In this document: positions 55,179 to 63,667 of the stretch, piece by piece | How the letters are laid out: every line of letters starts with the position of its first letter | Numbering within the stretch: position 1 is the stretch's first letter | Source of the DNA: JANXXV01 sp038230275 | GTDB lineage: Bacteria; Acidobacteriota; Terriglobia; Bryobacterales; Bryobacteraceae | Length of the DNA: 64,000 nucleotides | Assembly: GCA_038230275.1 (NCBI GenBank) | Contig: JBBRNO010000005.1 | Span: 1 to 64,000 of the forward strand | Direction of reading: 5' to 3' | Notes under the pieces: generated by a model | The model's input: the letters and a program-made list of their open reading frames with translations, nothing else | The model's database searches: none | What the model was told of the DNA's origin: nothing | Position numbers and translations under genes: made by a program

Positions 55179-57134
55179 ATGAGAACCGCATCGATCGGGA
55201 AGTGGCTTTTTGTCTGCAGTCTGCTCAACGCTCAGACAATCACGCCTCCAGGAGCGGAATGGCTTTCCTACGGCGGAACTGCCGCAAACCTCAAATACTC
55301 CGCACTCGATCAGATCCAAAAGAGCAATCTAAAGCAGCTCAAGATCGCCTGGCGCTGGACTTCGATCGACGAAGCGACCAAGCTCGAAGCCAAGATCCGC
55401 CCCTGGTTATTTGAGGGTACGCCGCTCATGATCGGGGGTACGCTCTACGTCAGCACCGGACTCGGCCAGATCGCCGCTATCGATGCCTCCTCCGGCAGAA
55501 CTCTCTGGATTCACGACCCCAAAAGCTACGTCAGCGGCAAAGCCCCTCTCTACGGCTTCACCCATCGCGGAGTCGCTTACTGGCCCGGTGCCGCGGGCTT
55601 CGCTCCGCGCATCCTCATGGGCACCGTCAACGGCTATCTGCTTGCGCTCGATGCAAAATCCGGACTGCCCGCCGCCGGTTTCGGCAACAATGGCATTGTC
55701 GACCTCGGCATCGGTTGGTCCGCAAAGACTGACCGCAGCAGATACACGGTCACGTCCGCACCCGTGATTGTCCGTGATGTCGTTGTGGTGGGATCGGGTA
55801 TTGGCGACACACCTGGCCCGACAGACGCAATGCCGCCAGGCAACGTCCATGGCTTTGACGTACGGACCGGCCAGATGCTTTGGAACTTCAATTCCGTTCC
55901 CCGGCAGGGCGAAGTGGGCAACGACACCTGGCTCGAAGATTCATGGAAGAGCAGCCGGGGCGTCAGCGCCTGGGCACCGCTCAGCGGCGACGAAGCGTTA
56001 GGCTTCGTCTACCTCCCTTTCAGCACACCCTCCAACGATTACTACGGTGGCAACCGCCCAGGCAACAATCTCTTCGGCACAAGCATTGTTTGTCTGGATG
56101 TCACCACGGGAAAACGGGTCTGGCATTTTCAAACTACGCATCATGACATCTGGGATTACGATCCCCCGGCCGCCCCCGCCCTCACAGACATTACCGTCGA
56201 CGGCAGGCGTATCCGGGCTCTGGCACAAGTCACCAAGCAAGGCTTCGTCGTTGTGCTCGACCGCACCAACGGCAAGCCAGTCTGGCCCATCGTAGAAACT
56301 AAAGTTCCGCAATCGGACGCCGGCAAAGAGCGTACTGCATCCACCCAGCCAATCCCCAGCAACCCTTTGCCTTTTGACCGGCAAGGCGCTACTGAAGACG
56401 ACCTGATCGACTTTACGCCAGCACTCCGAAGCCAGGCAAGAGAAATCCTGAAGCGTTACGATTTCGGTCCGCTGTTTACGCCGCCTTCCTTCCGTGGCTC
56501 CGTTTCTCTCCCGGGTTCGCAGGGTGGAGCTAGTTGGGCTGGCGCCGCTTTTGATCCGGAGACACATACTCTCTACATTCCCTCCATCACGCGCCCCACA
56601 GTGATGACACTCTACGAGAAAGACCACCCACGCTTCAAGGGCTTTAACCCCACTAGCGATGGATTCAGCGGCGGCCGGGTTGCGCTTGTGGGTCCCCAAG
56701 GCTTGCCACTCTTCAAACCGCCGTTCGGCCGCATCACCGCGATTGACCTCAACTCCGGCAAGCATCGCTGGATAGTTGCCAGTGGCGTTGGTCCACGCGA
56801 TCACCCGGCTCTGAAAGAGCTTAAGCTCCCTGCTCTGGGTTGGCCGCTGCGCACCTTTGTATTGGTAACTAAAGCGCTGCTCTTTGCCGCTCAAGAAGGA
56901 GCTGTCGGACAAGAAAACATTAGCAGCGGTCACATCGTAGCCGACCACACGATTCTCGACGCGAGGCTGCGCGCCTACGACAAACAGACGGGGGCCGAAG
57001 TCGCTGAGTTCGACTTGCCCGCCAACGCCACAGGCTCACCAATGACTTACTTGGCAAACGGCAAGCAATTCATCGTTGTAGCGATTGGAGGTTCCAATCT
57101 GCCGGCCGAACTGGTCGCCTTTTCGCTCCCCTAA
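55179..57134 (+). CDS. PQQ-dependent quinoprotein (glucose/quinate dehydrogenase type)
   Basis: A 651-residue secreted beta-propeller. Signal peptide 1-18 (ends LLNAQ); then GAEWLSYGGTAANLKYSALD, the opening block of glucose/quinate-type quinoproteins; later PQQ blades (FDVRTGQMLWNFNSVPRQGE, DVTTGKRVWHFQTTHHDIWD) and C-terminal blade GKQFIVVAIGGSNLPAELVA. ATG 55179 has a GAGAGGA ribosome site; the ATG at 55158 does not. Codon choice looks richer in C-ending codons than neighbours, which hints at a different origin. Confidence 0.92.
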   Translation: MRTASIGKWLFVCSLLNAQTITPPGAEWLSYGGTAANLKYSALDQIQKSNLKQLKIAWRWTSIDEATKLEAKIRPWLFEGTPLMIGGTLYVSTGLGQIAAIDASSGRTLWIHDPKSYVSGKAPLYGFTHRGVAYWPGAAGFAPRILMGTVNGYLLALDAKSGLPAAGFGNNGIVDLGIGWSAKTDRSRYTVTSAPVIVRDVVVVGSGIGDTPGPTDAMPPGNVHGFDVRTGQMLWNFNSVPRQGEVGNDTWLEDSWKSSRGVSAWAPLSGDEALGFVYLPFSTPSNDYYGGNRPGNNLFGTSIVCLDVTTGKRVWHFQTTHHDIWDYDPPAAPALTDITVDGRRIRALAQVTKQGFVVVLDRTNGKPVWPIVETKVPQSDAGKERTASTQPIPSNPLPFDRQGATEDDLIDFTPALRSQAREILKRYDFGPLFTPPSFRGSVSLPGSQGGASWAGAAFDPETHTLYIPSITRPTVMTLYEKDHPRFKGFNPTSDGFSGGRVALVGPQGLPLFKPPFGRITAIDLNSGKHRWIVASGVGPRDHPALKELKLPALGWPLRTFVLVTKALLFAAQEGAVGQENISSGHIVADHTILDARLRAYDKQTGAEVAEFDLPANATGSPMTYLANGKQFIVVAIGGSNLPAELVAFSLP

Positions 57135-57398
57135 TTGCCTACGCCGCATCGGACGGCGGAATTAGCACAGCACTTGACGGTTAGCGTGGCAGCCGCGGCA
57201 TCATGCAAAGACGAACGGAAGGGCCAGTATCATGTTTGCCGCTCTCCGTTGTCCCGCAGGGCGGCGACGCACTGTCCTGAACGTGATGAACGCGAGGTTT
57301 ATCGCGCAACGCCCAGCCCTTCCGCGCAGCCTACAATAACGCGGTGACAGTTCAAAGAACGGTGACATAATCTATAGAACTGAGGCGGACCTTACCAA

Positions 57399-58567
57399 TG
57401 TCAGACGTGATCGGCACAACTGATTCTTCAGCGCGGATTGCTCCTGTTCCGGAAGGCGTGGTCATGGAAGACGGAACCGAGTTGGCCGGCAAGACGTGGG
57501 ACGTTCGTAGATAAATCCATATCCAGCTTTCGCCGCGCCGTTGCTCTTGATCCGAAATTCGCACTTGCCTGGGCTGGGTTGGGCGGCGCTTACTGGCGCA
57601 AAGCGAGGACGAATGGTGACAAAGACAGCGCCGTGCTGGCAAGGGAAAGCGCTGAACACGCCGTGAAATTGGATCCTGGGCTCGCCATTGTCCATTCGGT
57701 TTTAGGAACGATCTATGGCGCGACCGGCAGGGAACAAGAGGCAATTTCGGAACTGCAAACTGCCATGCAACTGGCGCCAGGCAATGCCGAGTCCCCCAGG
57801 GAACTCGCACAGTTTTATGCAAAGCTTGGCCGCCTCAAGGAGGCCGAGGCGTCCCACTTGAAGGCCGTCGAAGCTCGGCCGACCGATTGGTACGGACATT
57901 TTTTACTCGGGCTGTTCTACAACGAACACGAGCGCTACAAGGACGCCGAGGAGGCGTTTAAACGCTCGCTGGAACTTGCTCCCGACAACGATCTGATCTT
58001 GCGCAATCTGGGACGGCTCTATCTGGTATTGGGCCGCTATCCCGATGCCTTGGAAGTGCTTCAGAAATCTCTTAAAATTCCGTACCTATCTGACCCTGAG
58101 CGCCACTTACTTCTATCAGCACCGGTTTCAAGAGGTAGCGTCCGCTATCGAGACTGCTATTGACTTGGATCCCAGCTTTTACGAATACTGGGGAAATCTG
58201 GGTATCTATTACAAGCGGATCCCAGGAGCGGAAGCCCGAGTTGCGCCGGGCAATTGAACTCGCCGGGAAGCGTCTGGAAATAACGCCCACCGAATACGAG
58301 ATTCGGGCAGCCCTGGCCGAATACCGCGCCAGACTGGGGGATTCACACGGTGCCCTGGCGGAGATTGACCGGATTCCAGTGACGTCGAGGCAAGCACTCG
58401 CCAACCGCATCGCCGCTGCTTATGAACTTACCGGCAACCGGACGAAAGCTATTGAACTGATCTTGCAGACGCTCACAAATCCAGCCAGCCCGACTCAGAT
58501 CCGGGACGATCCCGATCTCGCGGCGCTTTGGGCGGATCCTGTGTTCCAACAAGCTCTGAAGCACTAA
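57399..58567 (+). pseudogene. TPR-repeat protein, broken by at least two frameshifts
   Basis: Continuous TPR similarity crosses three reading frames. Frame A to about 58072 encodes repeats such as AVALDPKFALAWAGLGGAYW and SLELAPDNDLILRNLGRLYL; frame B (58075-58230) has TYLTLSATYFYQHRFQEVAS and DLDPSFYEYWGNLGIYYKR; frame C (58235-58567) has LRRAIELAGKRLEITP and ends at a TAA. No single frame covers the protein. It resembles the TPR tail of acidobacterial Ser/Thr-kinase or ATPase regulators; the N-domain is missing or degraded. Confidence 0.75.
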
Positions 58568-58758
58568 GGGTTAGGTGCGTTGTCTTGACCGCCGCCTTGC
58601 CCCACGCCGCCGACAGCAAGAGTCGCAGCCGCCAGATCCAGCTGCGCTTGACGCAACAAGGTCATCAACTCAGCCGTTGGATCATTATTCACCAACTTGG
58701 CCGCGACCAAGTTCAATTCGGCAATCACGTTGTTCAGTTTGGCAAGCTTCTCGGGCAT
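58564..58758 (-). CDS. Small helical protein, uncertain
   Basis: A 64-residue open frame: two amphipathic helices (KLAKLNNVIAELNLVAAKLV; AELMTLLRQAQLDLAAATLA) and a Gly/Asn tail. Composition is protein-like and its TAG shares CTAA with the TPR remnant's TAA, a pattern seen at three real convergent pairs here. No clear ribosome site. Family not recognised; it may be noise. Confidence 0.4.
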   Translation of the reverse strand: MPEKLAKLNNVIAELNLVAAKLVNNDPTAELMTLLRQAQLDLAAATLAVGGVGQGGGQDNAPNP

Positions 58759-58910
58759 CTAGCGTCTCAATTCAGTCGTACGGAATTAGGAACCGAGCGT
58801 ATAACAACGTTCTCCGGTTCGCAACTTCCGCTTTTCTCCCACACAGAATTGACAGCCGGGAGCGGGCATGCGCGCGGTCTCACCCTTCGGGATGGCATCG
58901 CTCCTCTGCT

Positions 58911-59684
58911 TCAGTGCCGGATGAATAACGAAAGAGCCATGCTGAAGCCGATGCCGATTACGATGCGGCGCACGGCGGTTCGTCCCAGTTTCCGCGCCAG
59001 GCCGGCGCCGCCGTAACCTCCCACTACAGCGCCAATCGCCATGACGAGGACGTCGGGCCAGGAGACCATTTTCGACCAGACGAAGTAGAGTGCGGCCACG
59101 CCGTTAATGCAGAGGGCAAAGAAGTTTTTCAGGCCGTTCATTTGATGGATGTCTGTCATGCCCAGGATGCTGAGCGCTGCCAGCATCAGAATGCCGATTC
59201 CCGCGCCGAAGTAGCCGCCGTAGAGCGCAACAAACAGCTGGAACAGGACGGCCCCAGCCATCCATCGGGGACCATGAGGTTGGCCGGGGGTTGAGTTCTT
59301 GAGCTTTCGCTGAATGGGTTCCTGCAACATAAACAAGAGCGTGGCGAAGAGAATCAGAAACGGAACCAGTTTGTCGAAGAGGGCCGGAGGGGTGTAGCGC
59401 AACAGCCAGGCACCGATGATTCCTCCCACCAGGCTGGGGGCCACCAGAGCGAGCATACCGGTTGGCGCCTCACTCAATTCGCGCCGGTATCCCCACATGC
59501 TTCCCAGCGAGCCCGGCCAGATGGCCACCGTGCTGGTGGCGTTGGCAGTGACGGATGGCAGCCCCAGCCAGATGAGGGCGGGGAACGAGACCAGCGTGCC
59601 TCCGCCAGCTACGGAATTGATGGCGCCAGCGAGGAAGGCGGCTCCGAAGGCCACCGCGGAATGAGTGAAGTTGATATCGGACAT
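58911..59684 (-). CDS. TauE/SafE family sulfite exporter-like membrane protein
   Basis: A 257-residue protein with about eight transmembrane helices. GAINSVAGGGTLVSFPALIW, followed by the VTANATSTVAIWPGSLGS loop, is the TauE/SafE N-terminal signature; a second similar half starts near 150 (GGYFGAGIGILMLAALSILG). Family members export sulfite, organosulfonates or other anions. The gene is divergent from the PfkB kinase gene, with 62 bp between starts. Confidence 0.9.
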   Translation of the reverse strand: MSDINFTHSAVAFGAAFLAGAINSVAGGGTLVSFPALIWLGLPSVTANATSTVAIWPGSLGSMWGYRRELSEAPTGMLALVAPSLVGGIIGAWLLRYTPPALFDKLVPFLILFATLLFMLQEPIQRKLKNSTPGQPHGPRWMAGAVLFQLFVALYGGYFGAGIGILMLAALSILGMTDIHQMNGLKNFFALCINGVAALYFVWSKMVSWPDVLVMAIGAVVGGYGGAGLARKLGRTAVRRIVIGIGFSMALSLFIRH

Positions 59685-59702
59685 TGGAATGTAAAACGCA
59701 GC

Positions 59703-59716
59703 ATACCATCTGGTAT
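59703..59716. promoter_or_regulatory. Operator-like palindrome at the PfkB promoter
   Basis: ATACCA-TC-TGGTAT, a perfect dyad in the 62-bp gap between divergent TauE and PfkB genes. It overlaps the TATAGT -10 box (59714-59719) of the kinase gene, so a bound repressor would block initiation. GntR- or LacI-like regulator sites have this sort of symmetry. Confidence 0.45.
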
Positions 59717-59746
59717 AGTGATTGTTTTCAAGGATCCCACACTCGA

Positions 59747-60829
59747 ATGAATTATGGTTTGAACATTCGTCCAGACGGCGCTCTGGACTTCGTTTCCGTA
59801 GGCGCGCTTGTTCACCGCCTGGACCCCGGCATCATCCCGTTTCGAAAGGCACACACCGTCCAGATTCATGTCAGCGGAGGCGAGTTCAATGTCTCGGCTA
59901 ACCTGGCGGACTGCTTTGGCTTGAATACCGCCGTGGTATCCGCCATGGTGGATTATCCGATCGGCGATCTGGTGGCCGAACGCGTACGTGCCATGGGCGT
60001 GAAAGCGATTTACAAGCGCTTCAAGCATGATGGCGTTCTGGGCCCCAATATCGCTGGAGTTTATAGCGACCGTGGCCAGGGTATGCGGGCTCCGGTGGTT
60101 TTCTACAATCGTGCGAACGAAGCGGCTGGTTTGCTGAAGCCGGGCGATGTGGACTGGGACGCGATTTTTGCACAAGGCGTTCGCTGGTTTCACAGCGGCG
60201 GGATCTTCGCGGCGCTTTCGAAATCTACGCCGGAGTTGATCATTGAAGGCATGAAGGCTGCCAAGGCAGCGGGCGCGGTGGTCTCGCTGGACCTCAACTA
60301 CCGCGAGAAGCTTTGGAATATTTCCGGCGGCCATAAGCGAGCGCTGGAAGTACTGGGGCGCATTCTGGAGAATGTGGATGTGCTGGTAGGCAATGAAGAG
60401 GATCTACAGAAAGGACTTGGCATCCCCGGACCGGAAGCGGCGGCAAAATCGAAACTGGATCCTAGTGCGTTTTTTGGCATGATCGATCGCGTGATTGCGC
60501 GGCATCCGCAGATCAAAGTGGTGGCCACGACCCTGCGCGAGGTTCACTCGACGAACCGGCACAGTTGGGGCGCGGTGGCGTGGATCAACGGGGAAACCTA
60601 TATGTCGCCGACTTTGGAACTGGATGTGCTCGACCGCGTGGGCGGTGGCGATGGGTTTGCCGCGGGATTCTTTTATGGGCTGCTGACGGGCGAGGCTCCG
60701 CAAGAGGCCATCAAACTGGGTTGGGCGCATGGTGCGCTGCTGACTACGTTTCCGGGCGATACCACGATGGCTACTTTGGCGGAGGTTCGGAATCTCGCCC
60801 AGGGCGGCTCGGCGCGGATTCAACGGTAG
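59747..60829 (+). CDS. PfkB family sugar kinase
   Basis: A 360-residue ribokinase-fold kinase, a paralogue of the KDG kinase at 36.7 kb: shared blocks include GGEFNVSANLADCFG, SLDLNYREKLW, VLVGNEEDLQKGLG and DRVGGGDGFAAGFFYG (catalytic Asp). An N-terminal extension (about 15 residues) replaces the usual start. ATG 59747 lies about 27 bases after TATAGT. Substrate, KDG or another sugar acid, not assigned. Confidence 0.88.
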   Translation: MNYGLNIRPDGALDFVSVGALVHRLDPGIIPFRKAHTVQIHVSGGEFNVSANLADCFGLNTAVVSAMVDYPIGDLVAERVRAMGVKAIYKRFKHDGVLGPNIAGVYSDRGQGMRAPVVFYNRANEAAGLLKPGDVDWDAIFAQGVRWFHSGGIFAALSKSTPELIIEGMKAAKAAGAVVSLDLNYREKLWNISGGHKRALEVLGRILENVDVLVGNEEDLQKGLGIPGPEAAAKSKLDPSAFFGMIDRVIARHPQIKVVATTLREVHSTNRHSWGAVAWINGETYMSPTLELDVLDRVGGGDGFAAGFFYGLLTGEAPQEAIKLGWAHGALLTTFPGDTTMATLAEVRNLAQGGSARIQR

Positions 60830-60830
60830 A

Positions 60831-61451
60831 TTAGAACGTGAATCCGACCAGCAGTTTCACGTCGTTTCTCGGGATCCCGTGCGTTGCATTTCCGCCCCAG
60901 CGCGTGTAGCGAATCTCCGGCAGGAGTGCGAAACGCCCTGATCGGAAGCGGACGCGGACGCCTGCGGCTGCCGCGGCGCCAATGCCCAATCCGGTTCCGT
61001 ATTCATAGTGATTCGTACTGCAGCTTTTCGCGTCCATGGAATCGCTATTCTGGGTGCGCGTGTCGCACTGAATTCGAATGGTTCGAAATACGTATCCCGT
61101 GCCCAAGCAGGGTTGCCATGTTTCTATTGGGGACCGGAAATAATACTTGCCTAGAATAGGGAATTCCCCGGAGTTTGTCCGCTCCCGAATGTTATATTTC
61201 GAGCTGGATAAGCCGTCGTTGAATTGGAATGCGGAAGAGCTGCCGAGGCGTTAATAGAGGGCGCTGGCTTCCACTGCGAAGTACGCCAGGAGGCGGATTT
61301 CAATGGACGGACCGAAGATGTAGGGGCGTGATTCGTCATTAGAGTTTGTTGTCTGCTTTGACAGTGGAATTCCTCCTTTCACTCCGATGGATATCAATTC
61401 CGCGGATGCGGCGTTAGTTGCAATAAGTACGAAGAGAATGCGGAGTTTCAT
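60831..61451 (-). pseudogene. Outer-membrane beta-barrel protein split by one in-frame stop
   Basis: From ATG 61451 a signal peptide (LRILFVLIATNAASA) and barrel start (ISIGVKGGIPLSKQ) run in frame to FAVEASALY, where TAA (61251-61253) interrupts. The same frame then continues without another stop: RLGSSSAFQFND, then EFPILGKYYF, TGYVFRTIRIQC and LLPEIRYTRWGGNA to VKLLVGFTF and the end at 60831. The two parts together make about 205 residues, normal for small PorT-like barrels. A single nonsense mutation, readthrough or sequencing error explains it. Confidence 0.75.
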
Positions 61452-61540
61452 GAAGAACTACAATGCATTCGGCGCGCCATTTAGGACGCTTCTGTTATGT
61501 TGCAGTTGGTGCGAAGCAGGCGTGAACGCCAATCCCAGGT

Positions 61541-62371
61541 GTGACGCGCCTGTACAATGATTCCTTGAAGAAGAGCTCTAGCGTATTCCGGCGGCTCAGC
61601 GATGGGCAAGTCGCGGTGAAATTCAGACAGCGGATTCTCCGCCATTACTTTGTCCGCTTTCACATGGGGCTGATTCTCACGGCTACCACGGCGGCCGGAT
61701 TGATTTCCAGCAAGTTGCTGTTGATGGCGGGGCTCACCAGCATATTGGTTCGCTATCCGCTGGCCGTAATTCTGGCGTATCTGATTTTTCTATCCATAAT
61801 GCGGATGTGGGTGGCGTATGTACTGATTGATCTGCCGGCGCGCAGGCGCGTTGGTTCGAGTTGGAGTTGGGGCTCTGGCACAGTCGATCTGCCTGGCGGC
61901 GGTGGCGGCGGCTCGGGGCAATTTGCATTTGGCGGAGGTGACTCGGGCGGTGCAGGAGCTTCAGACGTTTGGGATTCCGGATCTGGTATCGCGGACGTGC
62001 CTTCCGGTGGTGGGTCGAGTCTTCCCAGTGTGGATTTGGGTGTCGATCTCGATGACGGGGCCTGGATTCTGGTGGCGCTTGCCGCGGTAGTCCTAGTGAT
62101 ATTTGGCGCTGGCGGATATTTGATTTGGGTGGCGCCGCAGATCTTGCCGGACATTGCGTTCAATGCGCTGCTGGCAGGGTGTTTGACGGGGGCGGCGAAG
62201 CGGGCCGAGACGAAGGGTTGGGTGCGGAGCGTGGTGTGGTCCACCTGGATTCCGCTGACCGTGGTGCTACTGGTGACGGTTGGACTGGCGGTGGTGGTGC
62301 ATCGGGAGTGTCCGGCGGCTACGAAGTTGATGCAGGCCCTGGAGTGTTCGGCTTCCCCGGACGGCCGCTAA
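61541..62371 (+). CDS. Membrane protein with Gly/Ser-rich central linker
   Basis: A 276-residue protein, GTG start. Two helices at about 42-60 and 68-88; a soluble Gly/Ser/Asp-rich segment 100-165 (runs of Gly such as LPGGGGGGSGQFAFGGG); then two more helices near 175-200 and 235-260. No domain recognised. The linker looks like intrinsically disordered sequence. Start choice is uncertain. Confidence 0.65.
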   Translation: MTRLYNDSLKKSSSVFRRLSDGQVAVKFRQRILRHYFVRFHMGLILTATTAAGLISSKLLLMAGLTSILVRYPLAVILAYLIFLSIMRMWVAYVLIDLPARRRVGSSWSWGSGTVDLPGGGGGGSGQFAFGGGDSGGAGASDVWDSGSGIADVPSGGGSSLPSVDLGVDLDDGAWILVALAAVVLVIFGAGGYLIWVAPQILPDIAFNALLAGCLTGAAKRAETKGWVRSVVWSTWIPLTVVLLVTVGLAVVVHRECPAATKLMQALECSASPDGR

Positions 62372-62437
62372 GAGGTGTGATGGGCGTTTCTGGTGTAGCG
62401 TTTTTCCCGATTGCTTGAATTGCCCGGCGCAATCGCA

Positions 62438-63667
62438 CTACGGCTTCGGCCCTTTGCCAGGAAGATTCGCTGGGTTTTCGTGCACCTTCTCTTTGTAATT
62501 GCCTTTGAGGCCTGACGCTAGAGAGACGCTGGTATCCCCATATTTATCCCGCAGGCGATCGACTGCGCCCAGGGCATTTCGCCAGCGCCGCGTCTTTTCT
62601 TCTTCCATCAAATTGAGCTGGCCTTCGTGCGCATCAAGGCCGCTTGCTTGTACGCCGATCAGGCGGACCTTGGCGCCAGTCCAGTTGTGGCGAAATAGCT
62701 CGCGGCTGGTCTCTATGATTTCAATGTCCAGCTGGGTTGCGTGGTCCAGAGTCTCGGCACGGGTGAAGGTGCTGAAATCGGAATAGCGCAGCTTGATTTG
62801 TACGGTGCGGGCGTGTAGATTATGTTCGCGCAGGCGCCGGGCGACCATTTCCGAGAGCTTGGCTAGTGTGGCTTCTACTTTTGCGGCCTCGGCAGTGTCT
62901 TCGTCGAAAGTGGTCTCGTGGCTGATAGATTTAGGATCTTCGTTCTCACCTACATCGGAATCGAAATAGCCGCCTGCGTCCTTGCCCTGGGCTTTGCCGG
63001 CTAAGGCCAAGCCCCACTTTCCAAGCTGCGAAACGAGAAACGATTCGTCTAATGCGGCCAGGTGGCCCACGCGCGTGATGCCGAAATCGTTGAGGCGTTT
63101 CTCGGTGGCCTTACCGACGCCGGGAATCTTGCGGATGTCGAGTGGGGCCAGGAAGCGGGCCTCCTGCCCCGGCGGAATCCAGAGAATTCCGTTGGGCTTT
63201 GCTTGATCGGACGCCACCTTAGCCACCATTCGTGTGGTGCCGATGCCGATGGAACAGTGAAGCTGGGTGTCGTGTTGAATCGCCTTATGTAGCAGGTGCG
63301 CCGCTTTCATGGCGGGGCCGTGCAGGCGCTCAGTGCCGGTCATGTCGAGATAGGCCTCGTCAATAGAGGCCATCTCCACTTTGGGAGAGAAGCGGTTCAT
63401 GACGCTGAAAACTTTTTGCGAACTTTCGCGGTAGCGCTCGGGGTGACCTTCGACGAAGATGGCTTGCGGACAGAGTTGGCGGGCGGTGCGCAGCGGCATG
63501 GCGGAGTGGACTCCGAATTTCCTCGCTGCGTAGCTTGCCGCGGAGACGACGCCCCGCTGGTCGGACTTTCCGCCTACTACTACTGGCTTACCTTTGAGGG
63601 AGGGGTCGTAGAGTTCTTCCACTGAGACGAAGAAGGCGTCCATGTCGAGGTGGAAGATGGTTCTCAT
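62438..63667 (-). CDS. dinB: DNA polymerase IV (Y-family)
   Basis: A 409-residue translesion polymerase. FHLDMDAFFVSVEELYDP (metal Asp8, Asp10), YAARKFGVHSAMP, and SIDEAYLDMTG (D103, E104) are the catalytic motifs; the helix-hairpin-helix (IRKIPGVGKATEKRL) and little-finger domain (ARTVQIKLRYSDFSTFTRAE) follow. C-terminal tail after about 360 is longer than in E. coli. No SOS box seen by eye at the start (63667). Confidence 0.94.
   Translation of the reverse strand: MRTIFHLDMDAFFVSVEELYDPSLKGKPVVVGGKSDQRGVVSAASYAARKFGVHSAMPLRTARQLCPQAIFVEGHPERYRESSQKVFSVMNRFSPKVEMASIDEAYLDMTGTERLHGPAMKAAHLLHKAIQHDTQLHCSIGIGTTRMVAKVASDQAKPNGILWIPPGQEARFLAPLDIRKIPGVGKATEKRLNDFGITRVGHLAALDESFLVSQLGKWGLALAGKAQGKDAGGYFDSDVGENEDPKSISHETTFDEDTAEAAKVEATLAKLSEMVARRLREHNLHARTVQIKLRYSDFSTFTRAETLDHATQLDIEIIETSRELFRHNWTGAKVRLIGVQASGLDAHEGQLNLMEEEKTRRWRNALGAVDRLRDKYGDTSVSLASGLKGNYKEKVHENPANLPGKGPKP

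Noticed and set aside
55998..56948. 316-codon minus-strand frame inside the second quinoprotein
   Set aside because: Antisense shadow; the plus strand carries continuous PQQ propeller blades.
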